Notes: a model not told the origin generated them from the sequence alone. Shown: positions 1-10,199, counted from the stretch's first letter. The stretch: 64,000 nucleotides of DNA from Balamuthia mandrillaris (GCA_031835245.1 JAVKOQ010000028.1:264396-328395), one strand, 5' to 3'. Program-made: numbers and translations.

Positions 1-294
1 GAAACGTCGAGAGAGAGAGAGAGAGAGAGGAGAGTAAGGTTCACGAGGTGGACATAACAAGAACGTAACCCAACAAACCTTGCCTTCTTCTTCTTGTGTC
101 TCTATTCGTCTCCAATTTATTTTTTTTCTTTGTAATTATAGGAATCCATAAATTTGCAGATATATTACGATAATTTTCCATAAACGATACAATTATTTGG
201 ATATATTGCGAATTTTCTTCATTTACGATAGTACTCTTTTTTTGCTTCTGTTCTCCCATGGTGTGCTTGGTCTGCCCTTAAAAACTGAGGACTT
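1..294. other. AT-rich flank with a (GA)n tract
   Basis: This stretch lies 3' of the F-box/ankyrin gene. It has a (GA)n run near bases 9-31 and is otherwise AT-rich. A 72-codon open frame on the minus strand has no recognisable domain and a composition like the flank, so I do not call it a gene. Confidence 0.5.
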
Positions 295-1815
295 TTAGGC
301 ACATCCGTTCCGTTGCGCCCACTGGAGCACCTCTAAATGACCTCCCTCAGCAGCAGCGCGGAACACCCTTTCGTCCCAAGGGCATCCATTATCTCTGGCC
401 CATTGCAACACTTCCAGGTGACCATTCTTTGCTGCCTCCACACAAACCTCTTCATCCCAACAACAGTGCCCTTCCTCACGGAGCCACTTCAGCGTCTCCA
501 ACTGACCTCCTCGTGCTGCCGCAGCGCATGTGCTCTCATTCCAGGGATGACGATGAGCATAACTTTTCACGCTTCTACGAATCCACTTCAATACATGAAC
601 GTGACCATTACTTGCTGCAGCATCACTGACGGAGCGAGGAGACCAACAAGTGTATATGGGCCAAGGACAACCTTGCTCATAGGCCCATTGGATCACCTCT
701 AAGTGTCCGTTCATGGCGGCCTTGAAGAACACTTGCGAGTCCCAAGGACAGCCATCTTGACGAGCCCATTTCAGCAGCTCCAAATGGCCATTCTTGGCGG
801 CGCTGCTGCAAACGTTCGCGCTCCACTGGCACCCTCGTTCCCGAAGAAGCTTGAGCACGTCCAGCTGTCCTCCTGAGGCGGCGTAGGTACAAGTGAACAC
901 CGGATCAAACTCTACCTCCCCAGCTTTGTGATCCAGCATCCATTTAACAATCTCCAAGTGCCCGCTTCTGGCTGCTTCCGCGCAAGCCGTCTCGTCCCAA
1001 GGGCAACCGTGCTCCATCGCCCATCTCAGAACATCCAAACGACCTTCCTTCGCCGCCATTCTGCACACTTCTTCGTCCCAATCGCAGCCTGCCCGACGCG
1101 CCCATTTCAGCAGCTCCAAATGGCCGTTCCTGGCAGCGCTGCTACAAACCGTGGCGCTCCAGGGGCACCCTCTGTCACGAAGCCACCGCAGCACTTCCAA
1201 GTGTCCGTGCAGAGCAGCACCTCTGCAAGTGAGCTCGTCCCAGTGACAGCCTTGCTCTTCATCGCGGAGCCAACTAAGCACAGACGTGTTGCCTTGGGCA
1301 GCGGCAGCGGCACATGTGTACCTGTCTAACGAGTAGCCATTTTGTTGAGCCCACTTCAAGAGCGATAAACGGCTGCAGAGCGTGGTGATGTCGAACTTGA
1401 AGCGGTAGGAGAGGGGGCAGCAGTAGAACCACCGACGGCACGTCCTGCCAGCAATGGCGAGCATGCCTTTGGGAAGCATGGAGAAAACGTGACAAACGAG
1501 CTCCTCTGGCAACAGTACTTCCACAAGGCTGCGTTCCTGTTCCTGTGCCTGTTCTTGTGGTACTTGGTTGCGCAAGGGTCGCTTAGACTTGGCAGGGGCA
1601 ACGTGCGCGAGGCTGTTGCTGCTTGTGCCTCCATCGCCGGAAGTAGGGTGAGCGCGCTTTTGTCGTTTGGGGCTTGCCTGGTGGGGCGTCAGCATTGCCC
1701 TCCTTCCATCATCCATGTTTTTTTGTATTGCCTTTTGTTTGCTGAGCGTGTTGCTGTGTGGTGCATTTGCTGTGCTTTCTTTTTCTCCGCTTTTTCCTTT
1801 GCTATAAAACACCAT
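295..1815 (-). CDS. F-box/ankyrin-repeat protein, single exon
   Basis: The protein has up to 506 residues. A basic, low-complexity N-terminus (about 1-90) leads to a short F-box-like segment (about 95-130, LLPEELVCHVFSMLP then CRRW). About a dozen degenerate ankyrin repeats fill the rest, with the pattern C-A-AA-GHLEVLxWAR-x-GCPWDE. This ankyrin subtype is greatly expanded in several protists and in giant viruses of amoebae. F-box proteins of this layout are expected to be substrate receptors for SCF ubiquitin ligases, with the ankyrins binding the target. The start could also be the Met at 1716, because the first 33 residues look like leader. No intron is needed, unlike in most neighbours. 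The target is unknown. Confidence 0.85.
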   Translation of the reverse strand: MVFYSKGKSGEKESTANAPHSNTLSKQKAIQKNMDDGRRAMLTPHQASPKRQKRAHPTSGDGGTSSNSLAHVAPAKSKRPLRNQVPQEQAQEQERSLVEVLLPEELVCHVFSMLPKGMLAIAGRTCRRWFYCCPLSYRFKFDITTLCSRLSLLKWAQQNGYSLDRYTCAAAAAQGNTSVLSWLRDEEQGCHWDELTCRGAALHGHLEVLRWLRDRGCPWSATVCSSAARNGHLELLKWARRAGCDWDEEVCRMAAKEGRLDVLRWAMEHGCPWDETACAEAARSGHLEIVKWMLDHKAGEVEFDPVFTCTYAASGGQLDVLKLLRERGCQWSANVCSSAAKNGHLELLKWARQDGCPWDSQVFFKAAMNGHLEVIQWAYEQGCPWPIYTCWSPRSVSDAAASNGHVHVLKWIRRSVKSYAHRHPWNESTCAAAARGGQLETLKWLREEGHCCWDEEVCVEAAKNGHLEVLQWARDNGCPWDERVFRAAAEGGHLEVLQWAQRNGCA

Positions 1816-2166
1816 TAAGTGATATCAGGAGGGACAAGAGACCGGAGGGAGGGAAGAGAGAGCAGACGAGACCGGAGAGAGAGGAGCGACTAGAGAACGA
1901 GAGATAAGAGACTTGAGAAATAGAGAGATACGAGACAAGAGAGAGAGAGAGAGAACAAGTTATAATAAATAATGAATGCTTGTATTCTAAGATTGCTGAT
2001 GCAACAACAACGTGAATGACAAAGTCACAAAAAAAGTGAGACTGCCTCTGCACACCTCCACACAACAAAAAAAAACTATCCACAAAGAAATGATAAAAAT
2101 GTACAACCAAAATATAACCAAAAAAGAAAGAGGTAGTTAAAACGTGGAAGCAAAAGGCCATGTACT
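1816..2166. other. Intergenic, (GA)n-rich
   Basis: This is the gap between two minus-strand genes. Imperfect GA runs lie at about 1850-1955, followed by A-rich sequence. I see no RNA gene or convincing ORF. Confidence 0.5.
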
Positions 2167-3534
2167 TTAGCTGCCACTACCTCTTCCATCCAAAACGTAG
2201 ACCATGTGCCCCAAGCTGGCTCCTCTCTCGGTCAACAGGTGGATTATCTGTCTGGTCTTTCGGATGGAAGCTGCTTGCATGTATTGTGGTTCTGTTCCAT
2301 CCGTAAACCTGTTTTCAATGGAAAGAGAACAAGGTATTAACAAAGGAAAAGAAATATATATTTTAAAAAATGAAGGAGAACTAACCTTATCACAAGATTT
2401 GTGTCATCTTTTAACGAGATGTTGTCAATAGCGGAGTAACGAAAGATGGCTCTTGTTTCATTTGTTTTTGGGTCTATCCGCTCAAAGGTTTCCTTTCCAA
2501 AGCGGAGCATCCTACTTTGCTCTGTTTTTGAATGGAATAGAATCATCAGAGGAAACAGAAGAATAGTGTTTAAAAGATGGAGGAATAGCATACGTCGCCA
2601 GAACCAATTCGTCCTCATGACTTCAATTTCAACTTCATCTTCATCACCAAACTCTTCATCTTTGAGCTTGATAAAGTCGGAGAGACTGTCGCTGGCAACT
2701 CGAGCAGATACACCACTGGTACTGCTACTGCTAGAAGAAGAGCAGGCCGAGTCTTCTTCCAAGCCGCTCTCTGTGCTTTCATCTCCGCTCTCACAACGAA
2801 GTTCGCAAAACTCGTCTTCCATCTTCCTTTGCGAAAACGGCTTTGGGCCGTTGTTGGTGTCGTTTTGACTCTGCGTTGTTTCTGTGTCTATCGCGGCTTG
2901 CTCTCGTTCTTCTTCTGCCTCTACTTCTTCTGCTTCTTCGCCATCGTCAGGTGGTTGTGTGAGGTATTGAAGGTTGGGCGGCAAAGCGGAAGAAGGAGAC
3001 CAAGCTGAGGCCATTGTGTTCAAGAGGCTGCCTATGTAGCCACTTGATTCCATAGTTGATTTTGCGGTTAGGCCTATTAAAGAGGGTTAGAAAGTCTCAA
3101 GGAAAGAAGATAACGAGGCTGAAAACGAACATTTTTGAAGTCTCTCCTTCATAAGCTTTTCTAGTTCTCCTGATGCGTTGGCCTTTTCCACGTCTTCTAA
3201 AAACTTAGAGATAGCAGAAAAGAAGCAACGCAGAGAATAAGTAAGTCATTCATGCTTCGAATGGTAAGAAGAGCAAGGTTGGGGTACATACGCCAACCCA
3301 AGTGTCCCCAACAAAGACGAGAGGATACTCTGCTTGCAGGCTTTGACCTTCCAGCCACGATCCCAACTTGGGGTAGGGGGTAACGTCCACAATGTCGATC
3401 TGTTGCATGGACAGGCCCTTGGTCTGGAACAGGTCCACCACCTTCTTGGTCCTCCTCAAGGAGTCCCGCGTTTGTGTCTCGCTTCGTATGTACACCGTCA
3501 CCACGCTCATTCCAAAGTTGGTGCTGCTGAGCAT
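2167..3534 (-). CDS. Glutaredoxin-like domain fused to a membrane protein with a PH-like tail (four-exon model)
   Basis: Exons read as 3534-3292, 3203-3131, 3073-2386 and 2308-2167. They total 1146 nt, divisible by three, giving 381 residues. The N-terminus (about 1-105) resembles SH3BGR/glutaredoxin-like thioredoxin folds: a beta strand VVTVYIRSET, then QIDIVDV and YPLVFVGDTWVG. The usual redox CxxC is absent, as in SH3BGR proteins. An acidic, serine-rich linker follows, then one hydrophobic segment (LFLHLLNTILLFPLMILF), then a C-terminal stretch (RYSAIDNISLKDD to RQIIHLL) that looks like half of a PH/GRAM-type fold. The two halves could be separate genes: the first would stop near 3083 and the second start at ATG 3053. 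I prefer the fusion because a 57-nt intron (3130-3074) with a GTTCGT donor and TAG acceptor joins them in frame. Function is unknown. Confidence 0.55.
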
Positions 3535-4671
3535 CTCAAGGAGTGAATGCTTTCCTCTCTCCCTCCTTTCTTTCTTCTGTGAGTGCCTAAAGCTAACTCG
3601 ATGAAAGTGTTTTCTGTGAAACACGGCAGCCTCTTTTGTTTTTTTTTTTTTTTTGTTGAAACAAAACAAAAACAAAGAAGAAGAAGGGGAAATAAACGAA
3701 TGAGCAAAACTTGATGTGGTCTCTTCTCCTTTTTGTTGTCTCTCTTCAAAAAATCAAAAGTAGAGCTTGGAATAGTGCAGGGGAGATGTGAAGAGAAGAG
3801 AGAGGGCAACAAGAAGAAGGAAGAAAGGAAGAAAGAAAGAAGAACAAACAAACCTTTTTTTTTGCTTTTTGACGAACAAAAAGCCTACACCAAACACACA
3901 AGAACTTGCGATAGATTTCTCCAGGCAGTCGAGCAGTTTGCTGTCCTTCTTTCTTGCTTGATTTCGTGCAAATTTCTGCCTGAAATACACAGAGCGGTTG
4001 CCCTGCGTGTTTGCAAAAAAACAAAAAACTCCTGTTCACCAAGCACAAGGGGAAAAAAAAATCTTCGCTTCCTCTCGCTTGTGCCACACTCGTCGTACCA
4101 ATCCCGTGTTTTTTTAAATCCAAAAAATATCAAAAAATAATACAAAAAATGGGTTTTGTTGTTTACTTTTTTTTTTTATCGAACACCACCACGTCATTCG
4201 TTCTCCATCACACCCACCCACACGATTTTTCTCCTCTCAGAAAGAGTAGGAAACAAACGCGCGCGTAGCGGAGCGGAAGGAAGGAAGGGGGAGAGATAAC
4301 AGGTGATGGTCTTGTCAACGGTTTCCCCGGTCCGCTTGGATGCGTTGAAATTACCCGCGCCGAAGTTTCCCGCATTCCTTCCGCAAATACTCGAAATTCC
4401 TCCGCGGAGTCTCAGGAATGGGTTGAACTCCGGAATTGATCTGTGATCTCATCTGACGTCATTATGGGAACCCAAAAGAAAAAAGAAAGAGAGCAACCAA
4501 GCAACCAAGGCCTTGGTTGACTTCAAGCCAGTGCCCCCTTTTGTTTTCCCCCCTTCCTCCTCTTCGTTCATGCGCAGTGCCAGAATAGTTTTGTGAAGCT
4601 TTAACAAAACCCTCACTCTTTCCCCACCACCACCACCACCACTGTGTACTATTACTTCCACCACACACTCA
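3535..4671. other. Shared upstream region between divergent genes
   Basis: This 1.1-kb gap separates the glutaredoxin-like gene (-) from CNOT9 (+). It is A/T-rich with many homopolymer runs. It contains a TTTCCCGC motif near 4366 and a perfect TGACGTCA at 4454-4461. The short ORFs on both strands are homopolymer products and are not called. Confidence 0.5.
4454..4461. promoter_or_regulatory. CRE/ATF-type palindrome upstream of CNOT9
   Basis: A perfect TGACGTCA octamer lies about 210 nt upstream of the CNOT9 start codon. This is the binding site of CREB/ATF-type bZIP factors in other eukaryotes. A second copy lies at 6758-6765, about 390 nt upstream of the Rab1 gene. Use in this organism is an inference. 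Confidence 0.35.
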
Positions 4672-6343
4672 ATGTCACACTACCCCAAAATGCAGCCCAC
4701 ACACTCCCTTGCGTCACGCATGCAAACGCCGCCACCTTCCTCTGCTTCCTCTGGTTCTGCCTCATCCTCACACCCAGCCTCCAACGGCAGTTACTTGGGC
4801 ATGGTGGCTGGGCATGGGCGCGCTCCAACCCCCACCAGCTCCAGCTCCATGGCGGCCTCTCTCAACTCCCTCTCTGCTTTTCCCCCTATGCCCTCTTCTT
4901 CTTCCTCCTCGTCTGTCGGCCATCCACAACAACACCCTCAGCACCAACATCAACTGCACCAGCAGCAGCAACAACAACTCGTCTCTCCCTCCTCGCCCTC
5001 CTCTTCCTCTGCCGAAGGCAGTGTCTCCAAAGAACGGATCTATCAGTTGGTGTTGGAGCTGAGCAGCCCGGACAAGAGAGAGAGCGCTCTCTTGGAGCTG
5101 AGCAAGAAACGGGAGGCGGTGCCGGACCTCGCCCCCATTCTCTGGCACTCCTTTGGCACCATCGCCTGCCTCCTGCAGGAGATTGTTGGTATATACCCGC
5201 TGCTCTCCCCGCCGAAGCTCAAGGCACATGCCTCCAACCGTGTTTGTAATGCCTTGGCTCTGCTTCAGTGCGTTGCTTCTCACCCTGAAACACGAACTCT
5301 TTTTCTCAAAGGTAAACTTTTTCTTTCGTTCTTTCTGGTACTTTGTGCATGTCTGTCTTTCTCTTTTTCTATTATTCTTCCTCTCGTTGTCGCCTTCCTA
5401 TCTCTCTTCTCTCCATCTTCTTTCGCTCTCTTTCTTTTGCTTGTTACCACACTTTTTTATTAACATTTACTGTTGTGCAGCACACATTCCTTTGTTTTTG
5501 TATCCATTTCTGAACACTGTAAGTAAGACGCGACCATTTGAGTATCTCCGCCTAACCAGCCTTGGTGTCATTGGCGCACTTGTCAAGGTAACTTGTTGGT
5601 TTCTTTAAAACAATGATCTTTCTGCTTTTCCTTGCTCCTTTTCATTTTCTAACAAAATTTTGTGCTTTGGTTGCTTCTGAGCAGATGGATGATCCCGATG
5701 TCATCAACTTCCTACTCACCACCGAAATCATACCATTGTGTCTTCGCATTATGGAAACTGGCAGCGAACTCTCTAAAACAGTAAGTAGTCCTTCTCTCTT
5801 CTCGTTTGACCATATTTAAAAACGAACTTCGAATAACAACAAAAAACAGGTTGCCACATTCATCATCCAAAAGATACTTTTGGATAACACAGGCCTCATC
5901 TACATTTGTACTACCTATGAGCGCTTCTACGCGGTCAGCACCGTGCTCAGCAACATGGTGGCGGGTCTCGTGGAAGCTCCTTCCCAACGCCTCCTCAAAC
6001 ACATCATCCGCTGTTACTTGCGCCTTTCGGATAACCCTAAGTAAGTTTTTTTTTCCAAAGCTTTCATTTCCTCTTTTTGCTCTGTTCTTCTGTCTCTTTT
6101 CTTCTGTTCTTCTTTTCTCTTTATCTCGTTTCTCATTTTTCAATGCCAACAATAAAAAGGGCTCGCGAAGCGCTTCGTTCTCACCTTCCGGAGCCGTTTC
6201 ACGACGGCACATTTGCCAACTATCTGAAGGACGATCACACAACAACGCGGTGGTTGGCCCAACTCTTAATGAACCTGAGGGAGAGCTCTCCATCCGCCGC
6301 CGACGTGCTTGGCGTCAACAACCCCAACCTTTCGCATCCCTGA
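4672..6343 (+). CDS. CNOT9: CCR4-NOT complex subunit CNOT9 (Rcd1/Caf40)
   Basis: Five exons read as 4672-5311, 5481-5587, 5685-5780, 5850-6040 and 6160-6343, giving 405 residues. The armadillo-type Rcd1 core starts at about residue 125 ([18 protein letters not shown]) and includes the very conserved [45 protein letters not shown], and the end [18 protein letters not shown]9 is the armadillo scaffold of the CCR4-NOT deadenylase and binds GW182- and Roquin-type repressors, so the role is mRNA decay and translational repression. The first 120 residues form a Ser/Pro/Gln/His-rich extension longer than in animals (human protein 299 residues). Introns have GTAAGT-like donors and pyrimidine-rich bodies. 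Confidence 0.97.
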
Positions 6344-7156
6344 AAATGCACCTTCTGACTTTTCTGTTTGTTTATCATGAAAACGCACGCACAAACAACG
6401 CCCTGTTTTTTATTTTTGCTTTCGAGGAGATACCTCTTTCCCGCTCCGCATCGTGTCTGTTCTTATCTCCGTTACTTTTCGTTTATCCTTCCCTCCCTCC
6501 GTTGCCAACTTGGCTTCCGGTAACTTCGTTGAAAATGACTTGTGTCAAGCAACTCTCTGCTTTGCTGGAAGCACAAGAAAAAGAAGCTGAAATAGAAGAA
6601 GCAAAGGGAGGAGAAGAAGCAGAAGAAGAACGGGAAGCGAGATACTTGGCTTGGCTCGAGATAGTTAACTTTTCAACGAAAGAAAAATGACTTCTCCCGC
6701 AAGATATTCCCTGAGGGGCACTTCTTCGCCAAGGCGACACTTCTGATCTAGATGGTGTGACGTCATCGACATCGCCCCACTTTTTTTTGAATTTCCATTG
6801 GCTTTGAGGTTTGTTGCAACAGAAAAAAAAAAACAGAGGAACAAAAAAAACCTTATTTTGGCTGGTGCACCAATTGCTACGACTACTTCTACTGCTGCTT
6901 GCCGCTCACCTCAAAGAAAAAAACAACAAGGGGTTTCCTTCTGTCTTTGGTCTTCTGTGACACACACCGCCTTCGAGTATACTTCTTCTTCTCTTTATTT
7001 TTTTTTGGGAGAGTTTATTTTTTTTGTACAAGTAGTGGAGGGGGAAGAAAAGGGGGAAAAAGAAGCAACCAACCATTCTCAACTACTTTCTCTTTTTTGT
7101 TTGTTTGTTTGTTTGATAAAAACACAGTAGCGCACATACACACACACACGCACACA
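6344..7156. other. Intergenic region between CNOT9 and Rab1
   Basis: This holds the CNOT9 3' flank and the Rab1 5' flank. It carries T-rich blocks, a (CA)n run just before the Rab1 ATG (about 7133-7156) and a CRE octamer at 6758-6765. A 51-codon ORF at 6535-6690, rich in Glu and Ala and possibly coiled-coil, is open on +. It has no recognisable family and I leave it uncalled. Confidence 0.45.
6758..6765. promoter_or_regulatory. CRE/ATF-type palindrome upstream of Rab1
   Basis: A perfect TGACGTCA is the second such octamer in 2.3 kb. It sits in the gap upstream of the Rab1 gene. Function is inferred only from the known bZIP consensus. Confidence 0.3.
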
Positions 7157-8219
7157 ATGACGAGCCTTGATCAATAGTAAGGCATTCCTTTCCTTTTGCC
7201 TCCTCCCTGGCTTTTTTTTCTTTCTTTCTTGTCCGTTGATGATGGGTTTTTTTCTTGTTACTACCCATTTCTCTCCAAGGGGCCACTTTGCTAACCTTTT
7301 TTTTTTTTGAAAGCGACCACCTATTTAAGATCTTGTTGGTTGGCGACAGCGGCGTAGGCAAATCTTCGTTGTTGCTGAGGTTCACGGTTCGTTTTTTCCC
7401 CTTTTGATCTATTTTTTAGGGGGGCGATTGGTGCTTTTGTTTACAAGGACTAGATACTGAATGTCTTTCTTGTCTTACTCAAAAACAGGATGATATGTTC
7501 CAAGAGACCTTCATCAGTACCATTGGAGTTGACTTTAAGATCCGCAACGTGAACATTCAGGACAAAGTTGTTAAAATGCAAATTTGGGACACAGGTTTGA
7601 TTTTTTCCCTTCCTATTTGCCCCTGTCTTTTTTTATTGTTTCTCTTTTCCTGTTCTCCCCTTCTTCTCCCTTCATTGTCTCCCTTCTATCGTCTCGTTCT
7701 CTCTCTTCTCTCTCTCTTCTCTCTTGCTTTTCCTTCTGCCCGCTTGTTTTTCATCTTCTCTCATCGAAGACAAAATGATAACACCAAACACAACCAGCTG
7801 GACAGGAACGTTTCCGCACAATCACAAGCAGCTACTACAGAGGCGCACACGGCATCATCGTCGTGTATGACATTACAGACCAAGTATCCTTCAATAACGC
7901 CAAGATGTGGTTGAACGAGATTGAGCGCTACGCCTGCGGCAGCGTGACCAAGCTGTTGGTAGGAAACAAGGCCGACATGGAGGACAAACGGGCCGTACCG
8001 ATGGCCACTGGCAAGGCCTTTGCCGACCAGCAAGGAATGCTGTTCAGCGAGGCCTCCGCCAAGGAGGGAAAGGGAGTGGAGGATGCTTTCATGGTCTTGG
8101 TGAAGGAGATCTTTGATCAACGCGTGCAGCTGCCCGAGTCCACGAAAACGGAGAAGGAAAAGCTCAACCTCAAGGACACTCAATCCGTGAGTGCTGGCAG
8201 GAAGGGCTGCTGTAATTAA
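7157..8219 (+). CDS. Rab1/Ypt1-type small GTPase
   Basis: Four exons read as 7157-7176, 7314-7386, 7489-7594 and 7798-8219, giving 206 residues. All G motifs are present: P-loop GDSGVGKSS, effector loop [10 protein letters not shown], switch [19 protein letters not shown] and the SAK box. The stretch [17 protein letters not shown] is the Rab1/Rab8 signature, and the N-terminus [14 protein letters not shown] matches Ypt1/Rab1 best. The C-terminus GCCN supplies the double-cysteine geranylgeranylation site. Rab1 controls ER-to-Golgi traffic on the cytosolic face of the membrane. The first exon is only 20 nt. The second intron uses a GTTCGT donor. Part of the third intron is repeated 3' of the gene. 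Confidence 0.96.
7653..7702 (+). repeat. 50-bp intronic segment repeated at 8426-8475
   Basis: This pyrimidine-rich block in the third Rab1 intron recurs almost exactly in the 3' flank of the same gene. I see a single C/T difference over 50 bp. It contains non-microsatellite words such as CATTGTCT and CTATCGTCTCG, so it is a true duplicate rather than chance CT richness. Confidence 0.75.
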
Positions 8220-8425
8220 CTTTCTCATTTTTTATTTCTTTCTTTCTTTTCTTCCTTCCTTCCTCCTGTTTCTCAAAAACTCTTGCATGCTTGGGAACAA
8301 TGTCATTTCTTTCTTCTTCTTCTTTTTGTGCACTTTTCCCCCCTTTCTCTGTGATGGCTGTGATGCTCTTTTTTTTGAAGTTTTGGTTTATGTGCTGTTT
8401 TTCTTTCCGCCATTCTTTTCTTATC

Positions 8426-8475
8426 TTCTCCCCTTCTTCTCCCTTCATTGTCTCTCTTCTATCGTCTCGTTCTCT
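8426..8475 (+). repeat. Second copy of the Rab1-intron block
   Basis: This matches 7653-7702 with one mismatch, in the same orientation, about 770 bp apart. It lies in the 3' flank of Rab1. Confidence 0.75.
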
Positions 8476-8506
8476 ATCTCTCTCGTGTCGACAAGTGCTG
8501 CTCCTT

Positions 8507-8524
8507 TTGTCCTCATGAGGACAA
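8507..8524. promoter_or_regulatory. 18-bp perfect palindrome TTGTCCTCATGAGGACAA
   Basis: This is a fully self-complementary 18-mer 160 bp upstream of the first secreted Cys-rich ORF. It may be a dimeric transcription-factor site. The call rests on symmetry and position only. Confidence 0.3.
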
Positions 8525-8683
8525 GGACGATAATTGCAGGGCGATATTAAAACCGTCCAGCCAATAGGATTTTTTGTAGACAGGTTCATTTATCGGCCCT
8601 AATGTGCTTTTAGGGGTTGATCTATACTGTTCGCCCCCTTCCTTTCTTTTGAGACTATTGCCAGCAGCACGATAACGATAACA

Positions 8684-9184
8684 ATGTGGGCTGCCCTTTC
8701 TTCCCGCGCTGTGTGGGCCTGCTTTTTGTTGAGCGTGGTGATGCCCCTCTTTGCTGCCGTGGAGGCCCAAAACTCAACCGCGCAATACTCCATCGTGTTC
8801 GAGTTTGGAGGTTGCATGGCCCTCAACTCCCAGTGCTGCCCCAGCGGCTGCTCCTTTCCCGGAGGCTTGTGTAACGGCTACGGCCCCTGCGGCGGCGTGT
8901 CTGGGAACTACACCACCGCAGGAGAGCTGGTTTCCGGTCATTGCGTCTACATTTACGACCCAGTCACCTGTGAGGTGAGCACCAGAGAGCAAGGCTGTCA
9001 AGTGAACGGAGTCTGCTTTGCCACCTACGACTGCACCTGTTGGGTATGCAACAAGATTTGCACCGGCCAACCAGAACTGCCCCCTCCTACCAACAGCGGA
9101 AGCAGCACCAGCGACAGCGACGGAGAGACAGATTCTGAGAGTGGATCTGCTGGCCGAAGCCTTCCTTCATTGTTCTTTCCTTGA
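8684..9184 (+). CDS. Secreted Cys-rich protein, paralogue 1
   Basis: This is an intronless ORF of 166 residues. The N-terminus has a clear signal peptide (hydrophobic core AVWACFLLSVVMPLFAAVEA). The mature part carries about 13 cysteines in a fixed order: GGCMALNSQCCPSGCSFPGG, CNGYGPCGG, GHC, TCEV, GCQVNGVC, DCTCWVCNKICTGQ. An acidic Ser-rich tail follows, ending SESGSAGR and a short hydrophobic end. The next gene encodes a protein with the same cysteine pattern, so this is a tandem duplicate. The disulphide-rich design suggests an extracellular, cyst-wall or surface role. I do not recognise the family. Confidence 0.8.
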   Translation: MWAALSSRAVWACFLLSVVMPLFAAVEAQNSTAQYSIVFEFGGCMALNSQCCPSGCSFPGGLCNGYGPCGGVSGNYTTAGELVSGHCVYIYDPVTCEVSTREQGCQVNGVCFATYDCTCWVCNKICTGQPELPPPTNSGSSTSDSDGETDSESGSAGRSLPSLFFP

Positions 9185-9447
9185 TATTTTTTTTTTGTTG
9201 GCGTAAAACCAGCTGTTCCATGTTTTTTCTTCATTATTTTGCATCTTTTTTCGTTTGTTTAGGGAGTCTTGCTTGGGATATTGCAGGCCATCTAATATAG
9301 CTCGGCTGGGGCCAATGGCATTTTTTCAAAGACTTAATTCCTACATGCATTCCTTTTACGTATATTCGTTCATAAATAAGTGGCTGGTGTATACCGTCTT
9401 TTCGCCGCAACAAAAGTTAAAACAAACACGCGTTAACAAACGTGACA

Positions 9448-9978
9448 ATGGCCAGACACTCCTATGGAGCGCTCTCCTCTCCTTTCTTCTTCCTTTTGTT
9501 GTGCTTGACGCCCTCCTTCCAGCTTGCGCTGGAGCCTCAAGAGGAAGCGCCGACTGCCCCGCCACCACACTCCATCATGTTTGAATATGGAGGCTGCAAG
9601 GCCCTCAACTCTCAGTGCTGCCCCAACGGTTGCTCCTTCCCTGGTGGCTCCTGCCCGCGGAGCGGACCCTGCGGCTCCCAGTCGCAGAACTTTACCGCCG
9701 CAGGAGAGCTCATCTCCGGCCACTGCATCTACTCCTACGACCCCGCCACTTGCCAAGTGACCACCAGGACGCAAGGTTGCCAAGTGGTCGGCGTTTGCAC
9801 AGCCACTTATGACTGTGCTTGTTGGGTGTGCAACAAGTTATGCACGGGGCAGCCTAAACCTGACAACAGTGGAAGTGCAAGTGGAAGCCAGCAACACAGC
9901 AATAATAGTGATGATGAGCCAAACTCCGAGAGCGGATCTGCTGGCCGATATCTTCCTCTTTCTGTGTTCGTTCGTTAG
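9448..9978 (+). CDS. Secreted Cys-rich protein, paralogue 2
   Basis: This is an intronless ORF of 176 residues from ATG 9448. The signal peptide core is SSPFFFLLLCLTPSFQLALE. The cysteine spacing repeats that of paralogue 1: GGCKALNSQCCPNGCSFPGG, SGHC, ATCQV, GCQVVGVC, DCACWVCNKLCTGQPK. The tail is again acidic and Ser-rich and ends in SESGSAGR plus a short hydrophobic stretch. The pair lies 263 bp apart in the same orientation. Conserved cysteines with diverging loops indicate both copies are maintained. Function is unknown; a secreted structural or adhesive role is an inference. Confidence 0.8.
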   Translation: MARHSYGALSSPFFFLLLCLTPSFQLALEPQEEAPTAPPPHSIMFEYGGCKALNSQCCPNGCSFPGGSCPRSGPCGSQSQNFTAAGELISGHCIYSYDPATCQVTTRTQGCQVVGVCTATYDCACWVCNKLCTGQPKPDNSGSASGSQQHSNNSDDEPNSESGSAGRYLPLSVFVR

Positions 9979-10199
9979 GTTGGGACGTTTTCAAGCGGTT
10001 CTCTCACTTCTCTCTCTCTCTCTCTCTCCTCTTCGTCGTTTCTCTTCTTTCTCTCTCTTCTCTCTCTCTCTCTCTCTCTCGCAATGCAAACGAAAAACAA
10101 AAAATAAATAAATAACGATAGTATGATACGGCATGCATACTAGCAAAAAAAAAAATAGAAACTATGCTAGAGGGTGAGGAGTAATGCTGGTTCTGAGAA
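9979..10199. repeat. (CT)n tract between convergent genes
   Basis: This lies 3' of the second secreted gene and 3' of the Pin4 gene. Imperfect CT runs occupy about 10006-10080, followed by an A-rich stretch with AATAAATAAATAA that could serve polyadenylation. Confidence 0.6.

Larger units (their letters stand above)
8220..8683. other. Intergenic gap with duplicated Rab1-intron block and palindrome
   Basis: This contains the Rab1 3' flank, the second copy of the 50-bp Rab1-intron block at 8426-8475 and an 18-bp perfect palindrome at 8507-8524. It ends at the start of the first secreted Cys-rich gene. No ORF is supported. Confidence 0.6.

Noticed and set aside
41-259. 72-codon minus-strand ORF at the window edge
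   Set aside because: AT-rich flank composition, no domain, no visible splice partner.
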